Origin: Allium sativum | Taxonomy: Eukaryota > Streptophyta > Magnoliopsida > Asparagales > Amaryllidaceae | NCBI GenBank assembly: GCA_030737875.1 | Contig: CM060923.1 | Coordinates: forward strand, 497,390,453-497,454,452 | Direction: 5' to 3' | Length of the DNA stretch: 64,000 bases | Shown here: positions 35,707-46,386 of the stretch, piece after piece | Layout: every line of letters begins with the position of its first letter | Position numbering within the stretch: position 1 is the first letter of the stretch | Notes under the pieces: model-generated | What the model was told of the DNA's origin: nothing | Databases searched by the model: none | What the model saw: the letters and a program-made list of their open reading frames with translations, nothing else | Made by a program: the position numbers and the translations under genes

Positions 35707-36977
35707 ATGTATATATCGTCGATTTCCATTCAAAACGTATTTTATAAATCATTTATAAATTCATTTTAAAATGATTCCAGCTTCCATTTTCAATTTTAAA
35801 TCAAAATTGAATATTCCACATCATTATAATATTAAAATGACAATAATTTCAAAATATCAGTTTTTGAAATCTTCTTTCTTTTTATATTCATTATAAAATA
35901 AATAAAATCAATATAAAAATCCGTTCAAGTATAAATGACGTATATCAACTTACTAGGCTTCATATATTTCAATATTTTCGTGTCCATCCAAAATCGGACA
36001 TCAAAATTATATTTTAAATCTTTACTGAATTTTATTTTAAAATACTCGTTATTTTTGAATCGGAATGCGACTCAATCAATTACCATATAATTTGAGTTAT
36101 ATGGATTTCATACAACGCATGTATTCAATAATAATGATGATTACTCATTACACATTCAAGCATCATCAATAGTGCCATTTACAACTGTATAAGCATTAAA
36201 TAATTAAATAACGCTTATCACAGTCTGTCGATCAATTGATTGACATATAATTAAATTCCGGGGAGATGTGAACAAACTATCATCCCTAGACCTGTGTGCG
36301 GTTTCCAACCGACAACAGTCTATTCAAAATAATCACTGGTTAATAATTTTAACCAGTTCTAATTCGATTTGAATTATTTTTCTAATTAGCCAATTTCCAC
36401 TGTTTAAATTATAAATATTTATTTATAATTTAATTTCAACTACCGCAAAATAATATTAAATTATTTTTAATATTTTAAACATTTCAGCATCACAATCAAA
36501 ACACAATACATTCAATTAAATCGTCCATGGTATGTGGACGAGGGAGGTGAGCTAACGGCACCGTATACAATTTATAATGATAAAAGAACTGGTAAAAATC
36601 TACACTGCCAATTCTATATATTTTAATACATGAATACAATAACATGATAAACTAATTTTGAGTGAGAAGGAGTTCTCACATTGGTTTCCACTCCGTCATT
36701 CTTTATTGAAGGTTGTATTTTTCAACTAAATTAAATGCGCGTTTAATTTAGCTGAAAATCCAATTGGCTCCGTTTCCGCTTTGTTCAGTTCCATATTGTA
36801 GTGTTCGTTGTCACGATCATAACGGACTGAAATTGTTCAATTCTAATAAGAATTGAAAAAGATATCGCTGTTTATACTTTGGTTACATTATTAAATAATT
36901 AATTACATTATTGATATACTAATTACAATTCTAATCCTGTCGTTTACCATCTCCTTCCTCTGAAACTTGCTCGCCCT
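32212..36977 (-). repeat. C1 right LTR, interrupted by the CACTA-like element
   Basis: Starts TGAAACGACCCG and runs colinear with the B1 LTR: GAGAATAATTCTCC near 33560, GTCCGTTCTGGGTCTGAACG near 33658, CCAACGGTTTTGG near 35556, (TA)n at 35663..35716, and CGTCCATGG..TGGACG near 36523. It stops at the CACTA end at 36978. A poor acceptor TTTTCGTAG is at 32529. Confidence 0.85.
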
Positions 36978-39224
36978 CACTACAAGAAAATAGTATATTA
37001 ATAGCAAGCAGGATTGCATCAAAATTGTGTTTGCTATAATTAAACAAATTATCTTTATTAGGGTAAATAATACAGCATGATTTCGTGCCATAATTAACCT
37101 AGCATAAAATCGGCGGTCACTCATTTCTATTTCCCTCCACGTTATTTTCACGGCCGCCAAATTTCCCCTTTTCATTCATCTTCAGTCACGATTCACTTCA
37201 CAAATCCCCTTCTCATCTGGAACCTGCGCAACCTCCCTTCCTCAAGGCTCTACGATTCTCTGAACAAATCCCCTTCTTATCTAGAACTTGTGCAACACCC
37301 TCTACCTCAAGGTTCTTCATTCTCCAAGGAGGCTCCGCAAGTGACTGAGCCCGATTTTGCAACAGTGACCGAGCTCGACTTCTCCATTGTTCAAAGCAGC
37401 GTGAATCTTCAAGGGTGCTGAGCACGATTATACAAGGCGACACTGACCCATTTTCCAAGGCGCTCGTTAGGTATAATTTTTGAATCTTGAGCATGTTGGT
37501 GTTGATGAAAATAAGCTTAAACCGATGACTAATGTTTAGCATTGGTTTCTCAAAAGTTGAAAATTGAAAATTTTGCCGATGTTCGATTACAAATTTCATT
37601 TGATGCTTAGGGAAAAACCCTCTTTGTGATTTTGGGGTTTTCATTTTTCCTTTATTTATTGAGTTATGAGCAAGGCATGGGTGTAGTTTGGACCAATTTT
37701 TAGTCCTCTTGATTCTGATGGATACAAGTTCACACAAATTTTAAACTATAATGATTTTCCTATAGATTTAAATGTCCAAACAATAGGTGTTTGGTCTCAG
37801 CCCTGACTTGCTATGGTAGTAGGTATCCATGGGTTTAGTAGGTGGGTATGTTCTATTTCTTTTATGTGATGGTTCAAACAATGTTTTCGACAATAAAAGG
37901 TCTTCTCCAAGGCTTTATAGCGAAGAGCTATTTGCATTTGTTTCGGTTTAGTTAACATTTTAGATATAAATACCAATACATTAGAATTAAGATACATGGT
38001 ACGTTTTAAATCATTGTTTATTAAAGTGCACTAATAAATTCATTATCTTAAGATTAGTAAACTATATTTTTTTTCTTCCTGTAACTATGCTACATATATC
38101 ATTATCCCACTTCTTAGGAATCATTAATTCACATTAACGTTGCTTCATATATCATATATTAATTACATCCATACTCGCATTTATCTACTTATCCTACATG
38201 TGTTGTTCTACAATGAATATATGTCATCCCCTGTCTTTTTAGTATTCACGAGTGGAAATCTGACTTAGTTTGAGTAGTATTAGCAAAGTGATAGAAGTGA
38301 GGGTTATCAATATATAACATAATCAACATTAATCATAGGTTTTTATGTTAATATTTTTGTTACATTCATAGTCTGTTTAGCTTATTCCTTATTTCATGCA
38401 ATAGTCTAATTTTGTTGTGCACAAACTCTAACAAATTATATAGTGGTGGATGATGTTCTTAAAGAACGAGTGACATAAGTTTTAGTATTTAATTTTCCAC
38501 CTGTGTGCCTTATATTGGGTTTTTTCTATTTTCTTTTTCAATTTTTTCTATAGTGGTGTGTTCTTTCTTTTGCATATAGCCTAAGCTTACAAAATAGTGG
38601 TATTTCTTCAAGTTCAAAACAGAAAATTGCTAAAGATTGTCCAATCCATTTTCATGGAAGATTGTGTACTCAAAAAATACTGTATAAAAAATAAAATTTT
38701 AATTAGTAACCTAATTTGTCCCTAATAATATATATGCATGTATGTACATGTGCTTGTATTTTGCTGTCAGAGTTTATAAATATTTAATGCTTTAGTGTCT
38801 TTTAGTTGACAATCTTCACATGCATGCATGGATCCTATATAAATGTATAGTTGCTACTCTTTTGAAGTTCTTAAATTAGCCTGACATAACAATATACTAA
38901 TCATAACAGTATTTTTAAGGTTAAACCCTTCAGTGGTGGATTGGTTAATGTAGAAGCAGCCTACATATGTAATTGCTTTTCAATTTCTTCAGTGCAGCTT
39001 TGGTTTAATCCTAATCTATCATGCTGGACAAGGAAGTGGAAGGGCAAGAAGTGACGGTTGACTGTTGAATCACAAGAGGAAAGTGGACAGTTAGGTTTGC
39101 CCTTATGTTTTATGATTTTATTTACTATTTTACTATTATTATCATTTATATGAATGTACTATAAATATACGGAAAAAGGTATGCAAAATTCAATATGAAG
39201 ATGTAGCATTTAGACCATGTTTTC
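36978..39224. mobile_element. CACTA-type DNA transposon, non-coding, right end interrupted by D1
   Basis: Begins CACTACAAGAAAA, the En/Spm (CACTA) terminal repeat, after CCT (possible 3-bp target duplication). The right flank before D1 is GACCATGTTTTC. Reversed, this is GAAAACATGGTC, which would continue a CACTACAA terminus if D1 landed eight bases from the end. No transposase is visible. The 2.2 kb are AT-rich with exon-like bits: a tandem duplication of about 62 bp (37201..37262 and 37263..37329) and a TTCTTCAG/TGCAGC acceptor-like site near 38990. The 174-codon open frame at 37213..37737 (minus) crosses the duplication and matches nothing I recognise. Confidence 0.6.
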
Positions 39225-42200
39225 TGTAACGAAAAGGAATTTCGCTCGATCCGAATCAGTCGCTAAACCGACCCAGACCGTTCGAAACGCCTGATTGTTT
39301 TGAGAACAAGACAAATAAGAACGCAGACAGAAGAACTTTTCATTGTTTATTACATCAATTCATCAGAATACAAGAATATACAGAGTATAACTGAATAAAA
39401 TACATTCGATAAATATCAGAGATTACAATAAATTACATAGCAGCGGAAAATAATACAAAACACAACTGAAGGAGATATACGGATACAAAGCTTTCTGGAT
39501 ATCGTTCCAGCTGTAAACCAGGATCCTATGAATATAAATCTACAAAACCAAAACTACTAGCTGCCCGTGTCAAAATAAGGGCACCTAGAGTTTAGGTTAA
39601 GACAATAAACTCCAGGTCAGTCATGGGACTGGTGTGAGAACTAAAACAGTTATTAATCTTTATTTTAAAGTTAGGTAAATCAAGGGACCACGTCGTATAA
39701 TACGGAACGGGTTTCCTTCCAAGAATACCAGTGCATAAAACAAATAGCGCAATGCTAAATAAAGAAAAATGAAGCTATTATAAGACCCAGGTCCTACCAC
39801 ACAATGCAACGCAAGCCGGGGGATAGGGTTTTCCCTTATAATAGCCAAAGCATGCTTGATATGCTAAATTTCATGTTTTATTATTACTATAAGTGTATAG
39901 TGATAAACCAATTTCAATCATAAATATCAATCATAGACGGCATGGGTACCATATATCATGTCGCCATACTAGGCTCTACAAACAAAACCGCAAAGTCACG
40001 TATTGGAAGTTGGATTTCCATCTGTGAACCGAGGAAAAAGATAGTCCTCACCGATTCGAGACTGTCTAGCCCGAGCCTCAGGAACAGCCACAACTACCCC
40101 TTGGATCGTCAGGGTCGGTCCACCGATGTGGATTAAAATTCCTGAAAATTGCGTTTCCCCGCCCTTTGGGGCGTAAATGAGCCAACGAATGACTCCATTG
40201 GACCCGGATCGTCCGATCAAACCGAGGCGCCTCACAACAGCGACAACCACATAAGTCAAACTCGTCAGGGCGTGCAAAACCACTTATGCCACTTCTAGCT
40301 AGAAAGAAACGCATGCCCTTCCTGAGGTCCTCTCCCGTTTTTGGTTCACACCGGGGTGTGAGGCTCACGAATTCACGTTACACAAAGCTATGCCACACAG
40401 GCCGTGCTTTGATCATCATCCACAAGACTCTGCTTTTCAACAGAAGCCCTGATCAATTGCCACTTAGGCATGCCACACAGGCAATTCACTCCATGCGTTT
40501 GATATCCATCAATAAATAACCCCTGAGCTCGTACGTCTCAGAGAAGGGTGTTAAGCAAGAGAATAAATTCTCCGCCGCCAAACATATATATATTTAATAG
40601 AAATCAATCACATAGAATAAAATCCAATGTCAGACACACAGTCCATTTACAAGTTCGTTCTGGGTCTGAACGAAACCGGAGGCACCTAGTACCCCGCATA
40701 TCCATCGATCTCCAAGTACGTCTAGACGATCACCAACTGTTTCCATCTTCTTGGGTGTATAGCCCAATCAAGATCATCAGTAATTATCCAAACGACGTGA
40801 AGACCTCCGGTCTTCTACCATCGTCTTCATCTTCGACTAATCGTCGTATCAGTTATTCAGAATGGGATAAACCCGGTCTTTCCGAATAACTCGCGTATAT
40901 AATAAACAAGTGTTACACAAACTCAATATATGCCTCATTCCAATTCAGAATATTCTTTTATTCAAATATTCTTATATTTTGGGAAAGGTTCCCATTAATT
41001 TTATCCAAGATAAATTCTTTAAATTTATTCTTTAATCTTCTTTGAATATCAATTCAAACTAGTCGGGATTAGCGAACCACACCGGAGTAATCATTTATTT
41101 TATTTCCCAATCCCCACCTATTCATCCCATGAAGTAAAACTGGTTATACTTCATGTCTGACACCACAGTGTTATCGGTAACTTCAATTACCATTTCACGT
41201 TCAAATCTAATTAAAGATTTAACTATCGCCTGGAGTAAAACTCGTGATACTCCATTCTCGATCTTTTCAATCTAATTAAAGATTCATTAAAACTCCACTT
41301 AGTTTTAATCTTTAACTGGGTTAAAGAATCAGTGTCATTTAAAACACGGTTCACGATAAACCCAAAATCACATTCCATTAATTATCGGGTTAAAGAACAA
41401 GTGTTATTTAAAACACTGTTCACGATAAACCCAAAAATCAATACCAATTCAATTCCAATTAAATGTTATTTAATTGGTACACTTCATTAAATCTAAATAA
41501 AAAGATTTAATCTTTTTATCAACTGGGTTTAAGAACAGTGTTAATGAAGACACCACCCACGACAAACCCAAAACACATTTGATATTAAATACAAGGCTCT
41601 GAATAGAAAATATACCGACTAATATCCAATATCGAATTCTACGACCAACAAATATCATATTGGAAATAACGATAGGTATATATCTTTCAAATTTCCATAA
41701 CAACATATGTATAATCACGAAATCCAACATCGAAATATTCCGAAGACAATTTTGATTCAAATCCATTCCAATGCAATAATTGGAAATTCTGGTTATTTTC
41801 AAAACCATTTCAAATCCAATTTATTTATTTAAAAAATAAATAAATCATTATTCTAGTTCAAAACTAGTTCATTTCGATAAAAATCTATTTTTATCTTTTC
41901 AAATATGGAGTTTTTCATCCCAATTCTTCACAAATCATTTCTTATGATTTTACACAAATAATTGATATTTTTAATAATTTTATCAAGGCCCGTACAGTAG
42001 ATTTCCATCAACGGCCATCGAACTGCACTTACAACGACCTTTTCCAAATTTGATTTGGACATAATTCCAAATCCAACCGTTAGATTTCAAATTTCTAATA
42101 TTCGTTAGAAAGCTCTTTTCAATACGAACCCAACGGTTCCGGTTTTAGGAGAATCTGACGGTCGGATCTCCCGCAATGTCCGTTCGAAGTCAATGGTCGA

Positions 42201-42734
42201 AATTCGCGAACTGCCGCGGCGCGGTGCGTTCTATTCAGGCCATTAGATTATATATATATAATATATATAATATATACTTCGTCGATTTCCTTTTAAAACG
42301 AATTTTATAAATCGTTTTAAATTCGTTTTCAAAACGATTTCAACTTCATATTCAATTTCTAATCACAATTGAATATTCCAATATAAATTCGTTTTAATTT
42401 CATTTCAAAACGATTTCAATTCAATTTCAATTTAATTCGAATTTCAATTCATTTCAATTTAATTCGAATTCATTTTTATTCAATTTCAATTAGAATTCAT
42501 TTCTATTCAATTTCAATTTGAATTCATTTCTATTCAATTTCAATTCGAATTCATTTCTATTCGAATTCAAATTGAATTCAATTCTATTCAATTTCAATTC
42601 GAATTCAATTCTATTCAATTTATTAGATTTTGAAATCACTTTCGATATTCATTGAAAAATGAATAAAATCGATATAAATATCGTTCGCATCAAAATGGCG
42701 TCAATCTAATCAACACGGCTTCATATATTTCTAT

Positions 42735-42870
42735 TTTCAAATATTCTATTTCAAATATTTCTATTTCAAATATTTCTATTCAAATATTTCTATTTCAAAT
42801 ATTTCTATTTCAAATATTTCTAATTCAAATATTTCTATTCAAATATTTCTATTTCAAATATTTCTATTCA
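42735..42870. repeat. 15-bp tandem array
   Basis: About nine units of (T)TCAAATATTTCTATT. B1 has two units in one LTR and three in the other, so this is an actively changing minisatellite. Confidence 0.88.
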
Positions 42871-43559
42871 AAACTGGAATGAGGCCCAATCAATTACCAT
42901 ATAATGTTAATTATATGGATTTTCTACAACACATGTATACAATAACAACGATGCATAATTAACCATCATCCGAAGTGCATTCTACACTGTATAAGCATTA
43001 AATATAAATATTTAATGCTCATAACAGTCTGTCCATCAATCGATCGACATATAGCTAATTATTGGGACTAGTGTATGTCATATATCATCCCAATACCCGT
43101 GTGGGGTTTTCAAACAATCAAACACAGATTTTATTTGTGCAGTTGGGCGATGTGTAAAATTTATCGTCCCAATCAATATCAGTCAAATGTGTGTATATAA
43201 ACAAATCGTCCGATTTGTTTATATTTATTTCATTTTAAATACACTTTTAAAATTCTATTTTTAACTATAAAATATTTTATTTCATTTCACATCACATCAC
43301 ACAATCAACTACACAACAAAATCAAACAAACAAGCAAACAAGCATACAAGCCGTCCATGGTCTGTGGACGACGGGTGTCGGGTGCTACTAGACACTGTCT
43401 GCATCCTAGTATATATTTTAAACTAGAAATAAAAATTAAAGGTGAGAAGTTCTCACAGAGCATTCCACTCCGCCGTGCTTTGCTTCTGAACTGCTGAACC
43501 ATCTGGATTTGTCTGAAATTCCTATGCAGTTCTTTTCACGCTATTCAAATAAAAATTAT

Positions 43560-44230
43560 ATTTTTACTGCTTCATTCAATAAATAAAAATCATATTTATA
43601 TTTCTACTTCGTATATTTTTACAACGCTTATTTCTATATAAAAATTATATTTTTATATTTCTATTTCTTATATAAAGATCGAATTTTTATTTCATCGCTA
43701 TAAAAATCACATTTTTATTTCAACATATATATAAGAAAGATTAGATTTTTATTTCTCTACATAAATAAAAATCAAATTTTTACTATTTATATAATACAAA
43801 AATCATATTTCTATAATCTCTAATATATAAAAATAATATTCTTAAATTCTCCAATATATAAAAATCATATTTTTACTACTTCTACTTTATAAAAATTATA
43901 TTTTTAACCTTTCTATATTATAAAAATTATATTTTTATTATCGCCACTATATAAAAAATCATATTTTTAATATGCCACTTAGTATAAAAATTATATTTTT
44001 AATACTCAACCTAATAAAAATTATATTTTTAATGCTCTACTATAATAAAGATTATATTTTTATATCTCCACTCATATAAAAATTCCATCTTTACTCCTTC
44101 TACATAAAAAAGATCGAATTTTTAATATTTCTATAATATAAAAATAATATTTTTATCGCTAACTTCATAGTGAAAAATCTCATTTTTATCATATCCTTTC
44201 ATGTATAAAAAAACAAATTTTTACCGTATT
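43560..44230. repeat. Expanded TATAAAAATnnnATTTTTA hairpin array
   Basis: About twenty degenerate units of roughly 30 to 35 bp, each able to form a small AAAAAT/ATTTTT hairpin; B1 has about five. It lies just inside the candidate intron donor. Confidence 0.75.
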
Positions 44231-44409
44231 AAAAATCAAATCTTTATTAACATACATATATATAAATTTCAGATTTTTACTCCATAAACAAACATGTAAA
44301 AATCGTACTCTATTCATGCTTTTACAAATTAAAGAAATCAAATTTTTTTTGTTGCGTTTAAAATAAAATAAAATAAAAAACTAAAATTAAACTTAAATAA
44401 AATGCTCAC

Positions 44410-44719
44410 CTACGGAGGGGGTTTCAGAATCGTCGGCGATGGATGGACAGGGCGGCGGCAGCGCTGTGGCGGTGGTGGGCCATCGGCGGACGACAAAGGG
44501 TGGGGTTAAGGGGTTTGATGCGAGGATAAGGGTGAGGAGAGGGGTCTGGTGCCTCACGAAGAGGAGGGAAGGGTTCGCCGGGATCGGCGACGGCGGTGGA
44601 TGGCCAGCGCTGGGCGCGGCTGCGCCTGGAGGGCTGGGCGACGGGGAGTAGAGGGGTTCGAGCAACTCTTTCTCTCTTTTTTTTTCTTTAGATCTGAACG
44701 GTAGAGATAGTGGGGGCTA
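44410..44719 (-). promoter_or_regulatory. D1 GC-rich leader, candidate first exon
   Basis: Starts TTAGCCCCCA directly after the TATA box, CG-rich, ends at GTAG/GTGAGC. Its sequence does not align with the B1 or A1 leaders although flanking LTR sequence does. Confidence 0.5.
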
Positions 44720-44720
44720 A

Positions 44721-44730
44721 TTTATATATA
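44721..44730 (-). promoter_or_regulatory. D1 TATA box
   Basis: TATATATAAA on the minus strand, next to the C-box and leader. Confidence 0.6.
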
Positions 44731-45631
44731 TTTAATTATTATTATTTTTCATTTTAATCACTAGAAATGTTGACTTTTTATTCGAACTCGAATCGAGACC
44801 CAACAACTGTCGCCCCTAGCTGATTTACCCCCATTCCGAATACAATGGGATTTGTATCATAAGCTGATTCGATCGTTTCGATCAGTTTTCGTCAAAATCA
44901 AAATATAACTCTATGTATTGAATTTGAACGCGCATTTCAATTTACTGTGGTTACATACTAACTCGAAAAATTCCAGAAAAATATTTTCTAGCTTCGTATT
45001 GACGATGCGGTCCTAACAAAACTATTTTCGTCAAATTCTGAGACCGTTTGAAAAATGGCCATTTTCCAGTCGACTAAAATCAACTGAAACTGGCCAAACG
45101 CGTTTTCCTTCGCCACCCTCACATGTTGATTTGAAAAATTATGAAAATGGAATCTAGCCATAACTTAACATCACGGATCCAACAAAAGTGGTTTCGTCGA
45201 AATCCGAGGTCGTTTGCAAAATGGTTATTTTTAAGGGCCAGAATTCCATAGCGACTATTCTGAAATTTCAACTGGACATAACTTTTGATCCCCGCTATGA
45301 AATTTCAATTTTTCAGATTCGTTGGAAAGATAATCTCAATTAGATTCAAATATTTTTGGTTTCGCTAAAATCCGGTTTATTTTGAATCCTGTACATTCAT
45401 TAGAATTTTAAAATCGAATTATCGAACTACCGCGCCATTTTAAATTCCTTTTATAATTTAAAATAAATATTTATATTCTAATGACGATCTATATAAATAT
45501 ATTCATTCGAATTATATTCAAAATAAATTTCTCGTCGATATTATTTAAAATAATGCATTTTAAATAATCAAAATTCACTAAAATTGCCAATATAAAAATT
45601 TTAAATTGGCTCGGATTTCCGGGTTATTACA

Positions 45632-45766
45632 ATCTCCCCCACTTAAAACTTTTCGTCCCCGAAAAGGAACGAAGCCGAAAGTTGTTTCACAAATCAACTC
45701 AACTACCAGTATTTTCTTTACAACTTCAGTTTTTCAACTTTTCAGTTTCTAAAAACCTTTCAAATT
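45632..45766 (-). other. D1 internal region, part before G1
   Basis: Polypurine tract AAGTGGGGGAGAT (45644..45632) and hairpin 45649..45666, then AT-rich sequence up to the G1 insertion point. Confidence 0.85.
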
Positions 45767-45977
45767 TGTAACACCCCGTATTTTCTATAAACATAAGAGT
45801 TAAAAATCAAGGTATAATTAATTTTTAGGAGAAGAAATAAGGGAAACGGGTTACGCCATTGTGTTCGTCTCGGAAAAATACGCGAAATAGAGTCCGAATT
45901 TGCGTAAGTCGGAGTCCGTATGAAGAAGATATGGACGAACGAAGTTAGGCAGAAAAACCGGAAACAGGCCAGAATAC

Positions 45978-46041
45978 ACTGGCGCACTTGTTAAGTGCGC
46001 CAGTACAAAAATACACTGGCGCACCTGCCAAGTGCGCCCAT
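45978..46041. other. Paired palindromes upstream of the G1 TATA box
   Basis: ACTGGCGCACTT and AAGTGCGCCAGT form perfect 12-bp arms around GTT. A second, weaker GGCGCAC/GTGCGCC palindrome follows at about 46018..46038. The 3' LTR copy has one arm mismatch. Confidence 0.75.
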
Positions 46042-46176
46042 ACAAATCCAGCACCGAATTCTGGAGTGTTCTGAGGTGACGTGTCTTCTTTTGAGTGGCT
46101 GGATGATGTGTATTCGAGCTGTGCGATTCTGATGACTTCTGGACTGATCTGAAGGCTCTAAATCACCCTATCCTCC

Positions 46177-46185
46177 TATAAATAC
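46177..46185 (+). promoter_or_regulatory. G1 TATA box
   Basis: TATAAATAC in a C-rich setting, about 410 bp into the LTR, followed by a pyrimidine-rich leader (CTCTAGCCTCCATTGCTCTC). The 3' LTR copy is at 51830..51838. Confidence 0.75.
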
Positions 46186-46386
46186 ATCCCTAACCTAAAC
46201 CTAAGTCTCTTACACAATTCTCTAGCCTCCATTGCTCTCTTCTTCTAATTAAAAATAAAAATGGCGTCGCTACTTTGCTAGAATCAAAACTAGAAGTCAA
46301 TCAACATCATCCTAAATTCAAATTTGAGATAAAAGCTTCTGCAACAATTCTGTAACAACTAAAGTTCTTTCTTTAATCCAATCAAG

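Larger units (their letters stand above)
30152..36977 (-). mobile_element. Element C1: older non-coding giant-LTR element, base of the stack
   Basis: The left LTR end (30152..31162), a 1049-bp internal region and the first 4766 bp of the right LTR are present. The two LTR parts cover different portions, so LTR identity cannot be compared here. The left LTR is interrupted by R1 and the right by the CACTA-like element. Many differences from A, B and D indicate an older lineage. No coding region. Confidence 0.85.
39540..44409 (-). other. Candidate intron inside the D1 left LTR
   Basis: Donor GT at 44409..44408 in GTAG/GTGAGC; acceptor AG at 39541..39540 in GGTTTTGTAG. Length 4870 bp. The right LTR keeps an acceptor GGTTTTGCAG/GT near 56208. 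Confidence 0.45.
39225..45631 (-). repeat. D1 3' LTR (left), 6407 bp
   Basis: TGTAACGAAAAGG to GGGTTATTACA. Colinear with B1. Candidate intron 39540..44409 (donor GTAG/GTGAGC, acceptor TTTTGTAG/AT). GC-rich leader 44410..44719 after a TATA box. Contains a variant 27-bp-type array (about 42410..42620), a 15-bp array (42735..42870) and a long hairpin-unit array (43560..44230). Confidence 0.9.

Noticed and set aside
37213..37737. 174-codon ORF in the CACTA element
   Set aside because: No transposase or other motif, and it crosses a tandem duplication; composition looks like chance.
40078..40368. Recurring LTR ORF also seen at 15243..15467, 22817..23041 and 56744..56980
   Set aside because: Similarity follows DNA homology of the LTR; amino acid changes are frequent, ends differ, and the frame is broken in A1 and A2.
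42735..42870. CRISPR-like array
   Set aside because: Short contiguous AT-rich tandem repeats without unique spacers in a plant LTR.
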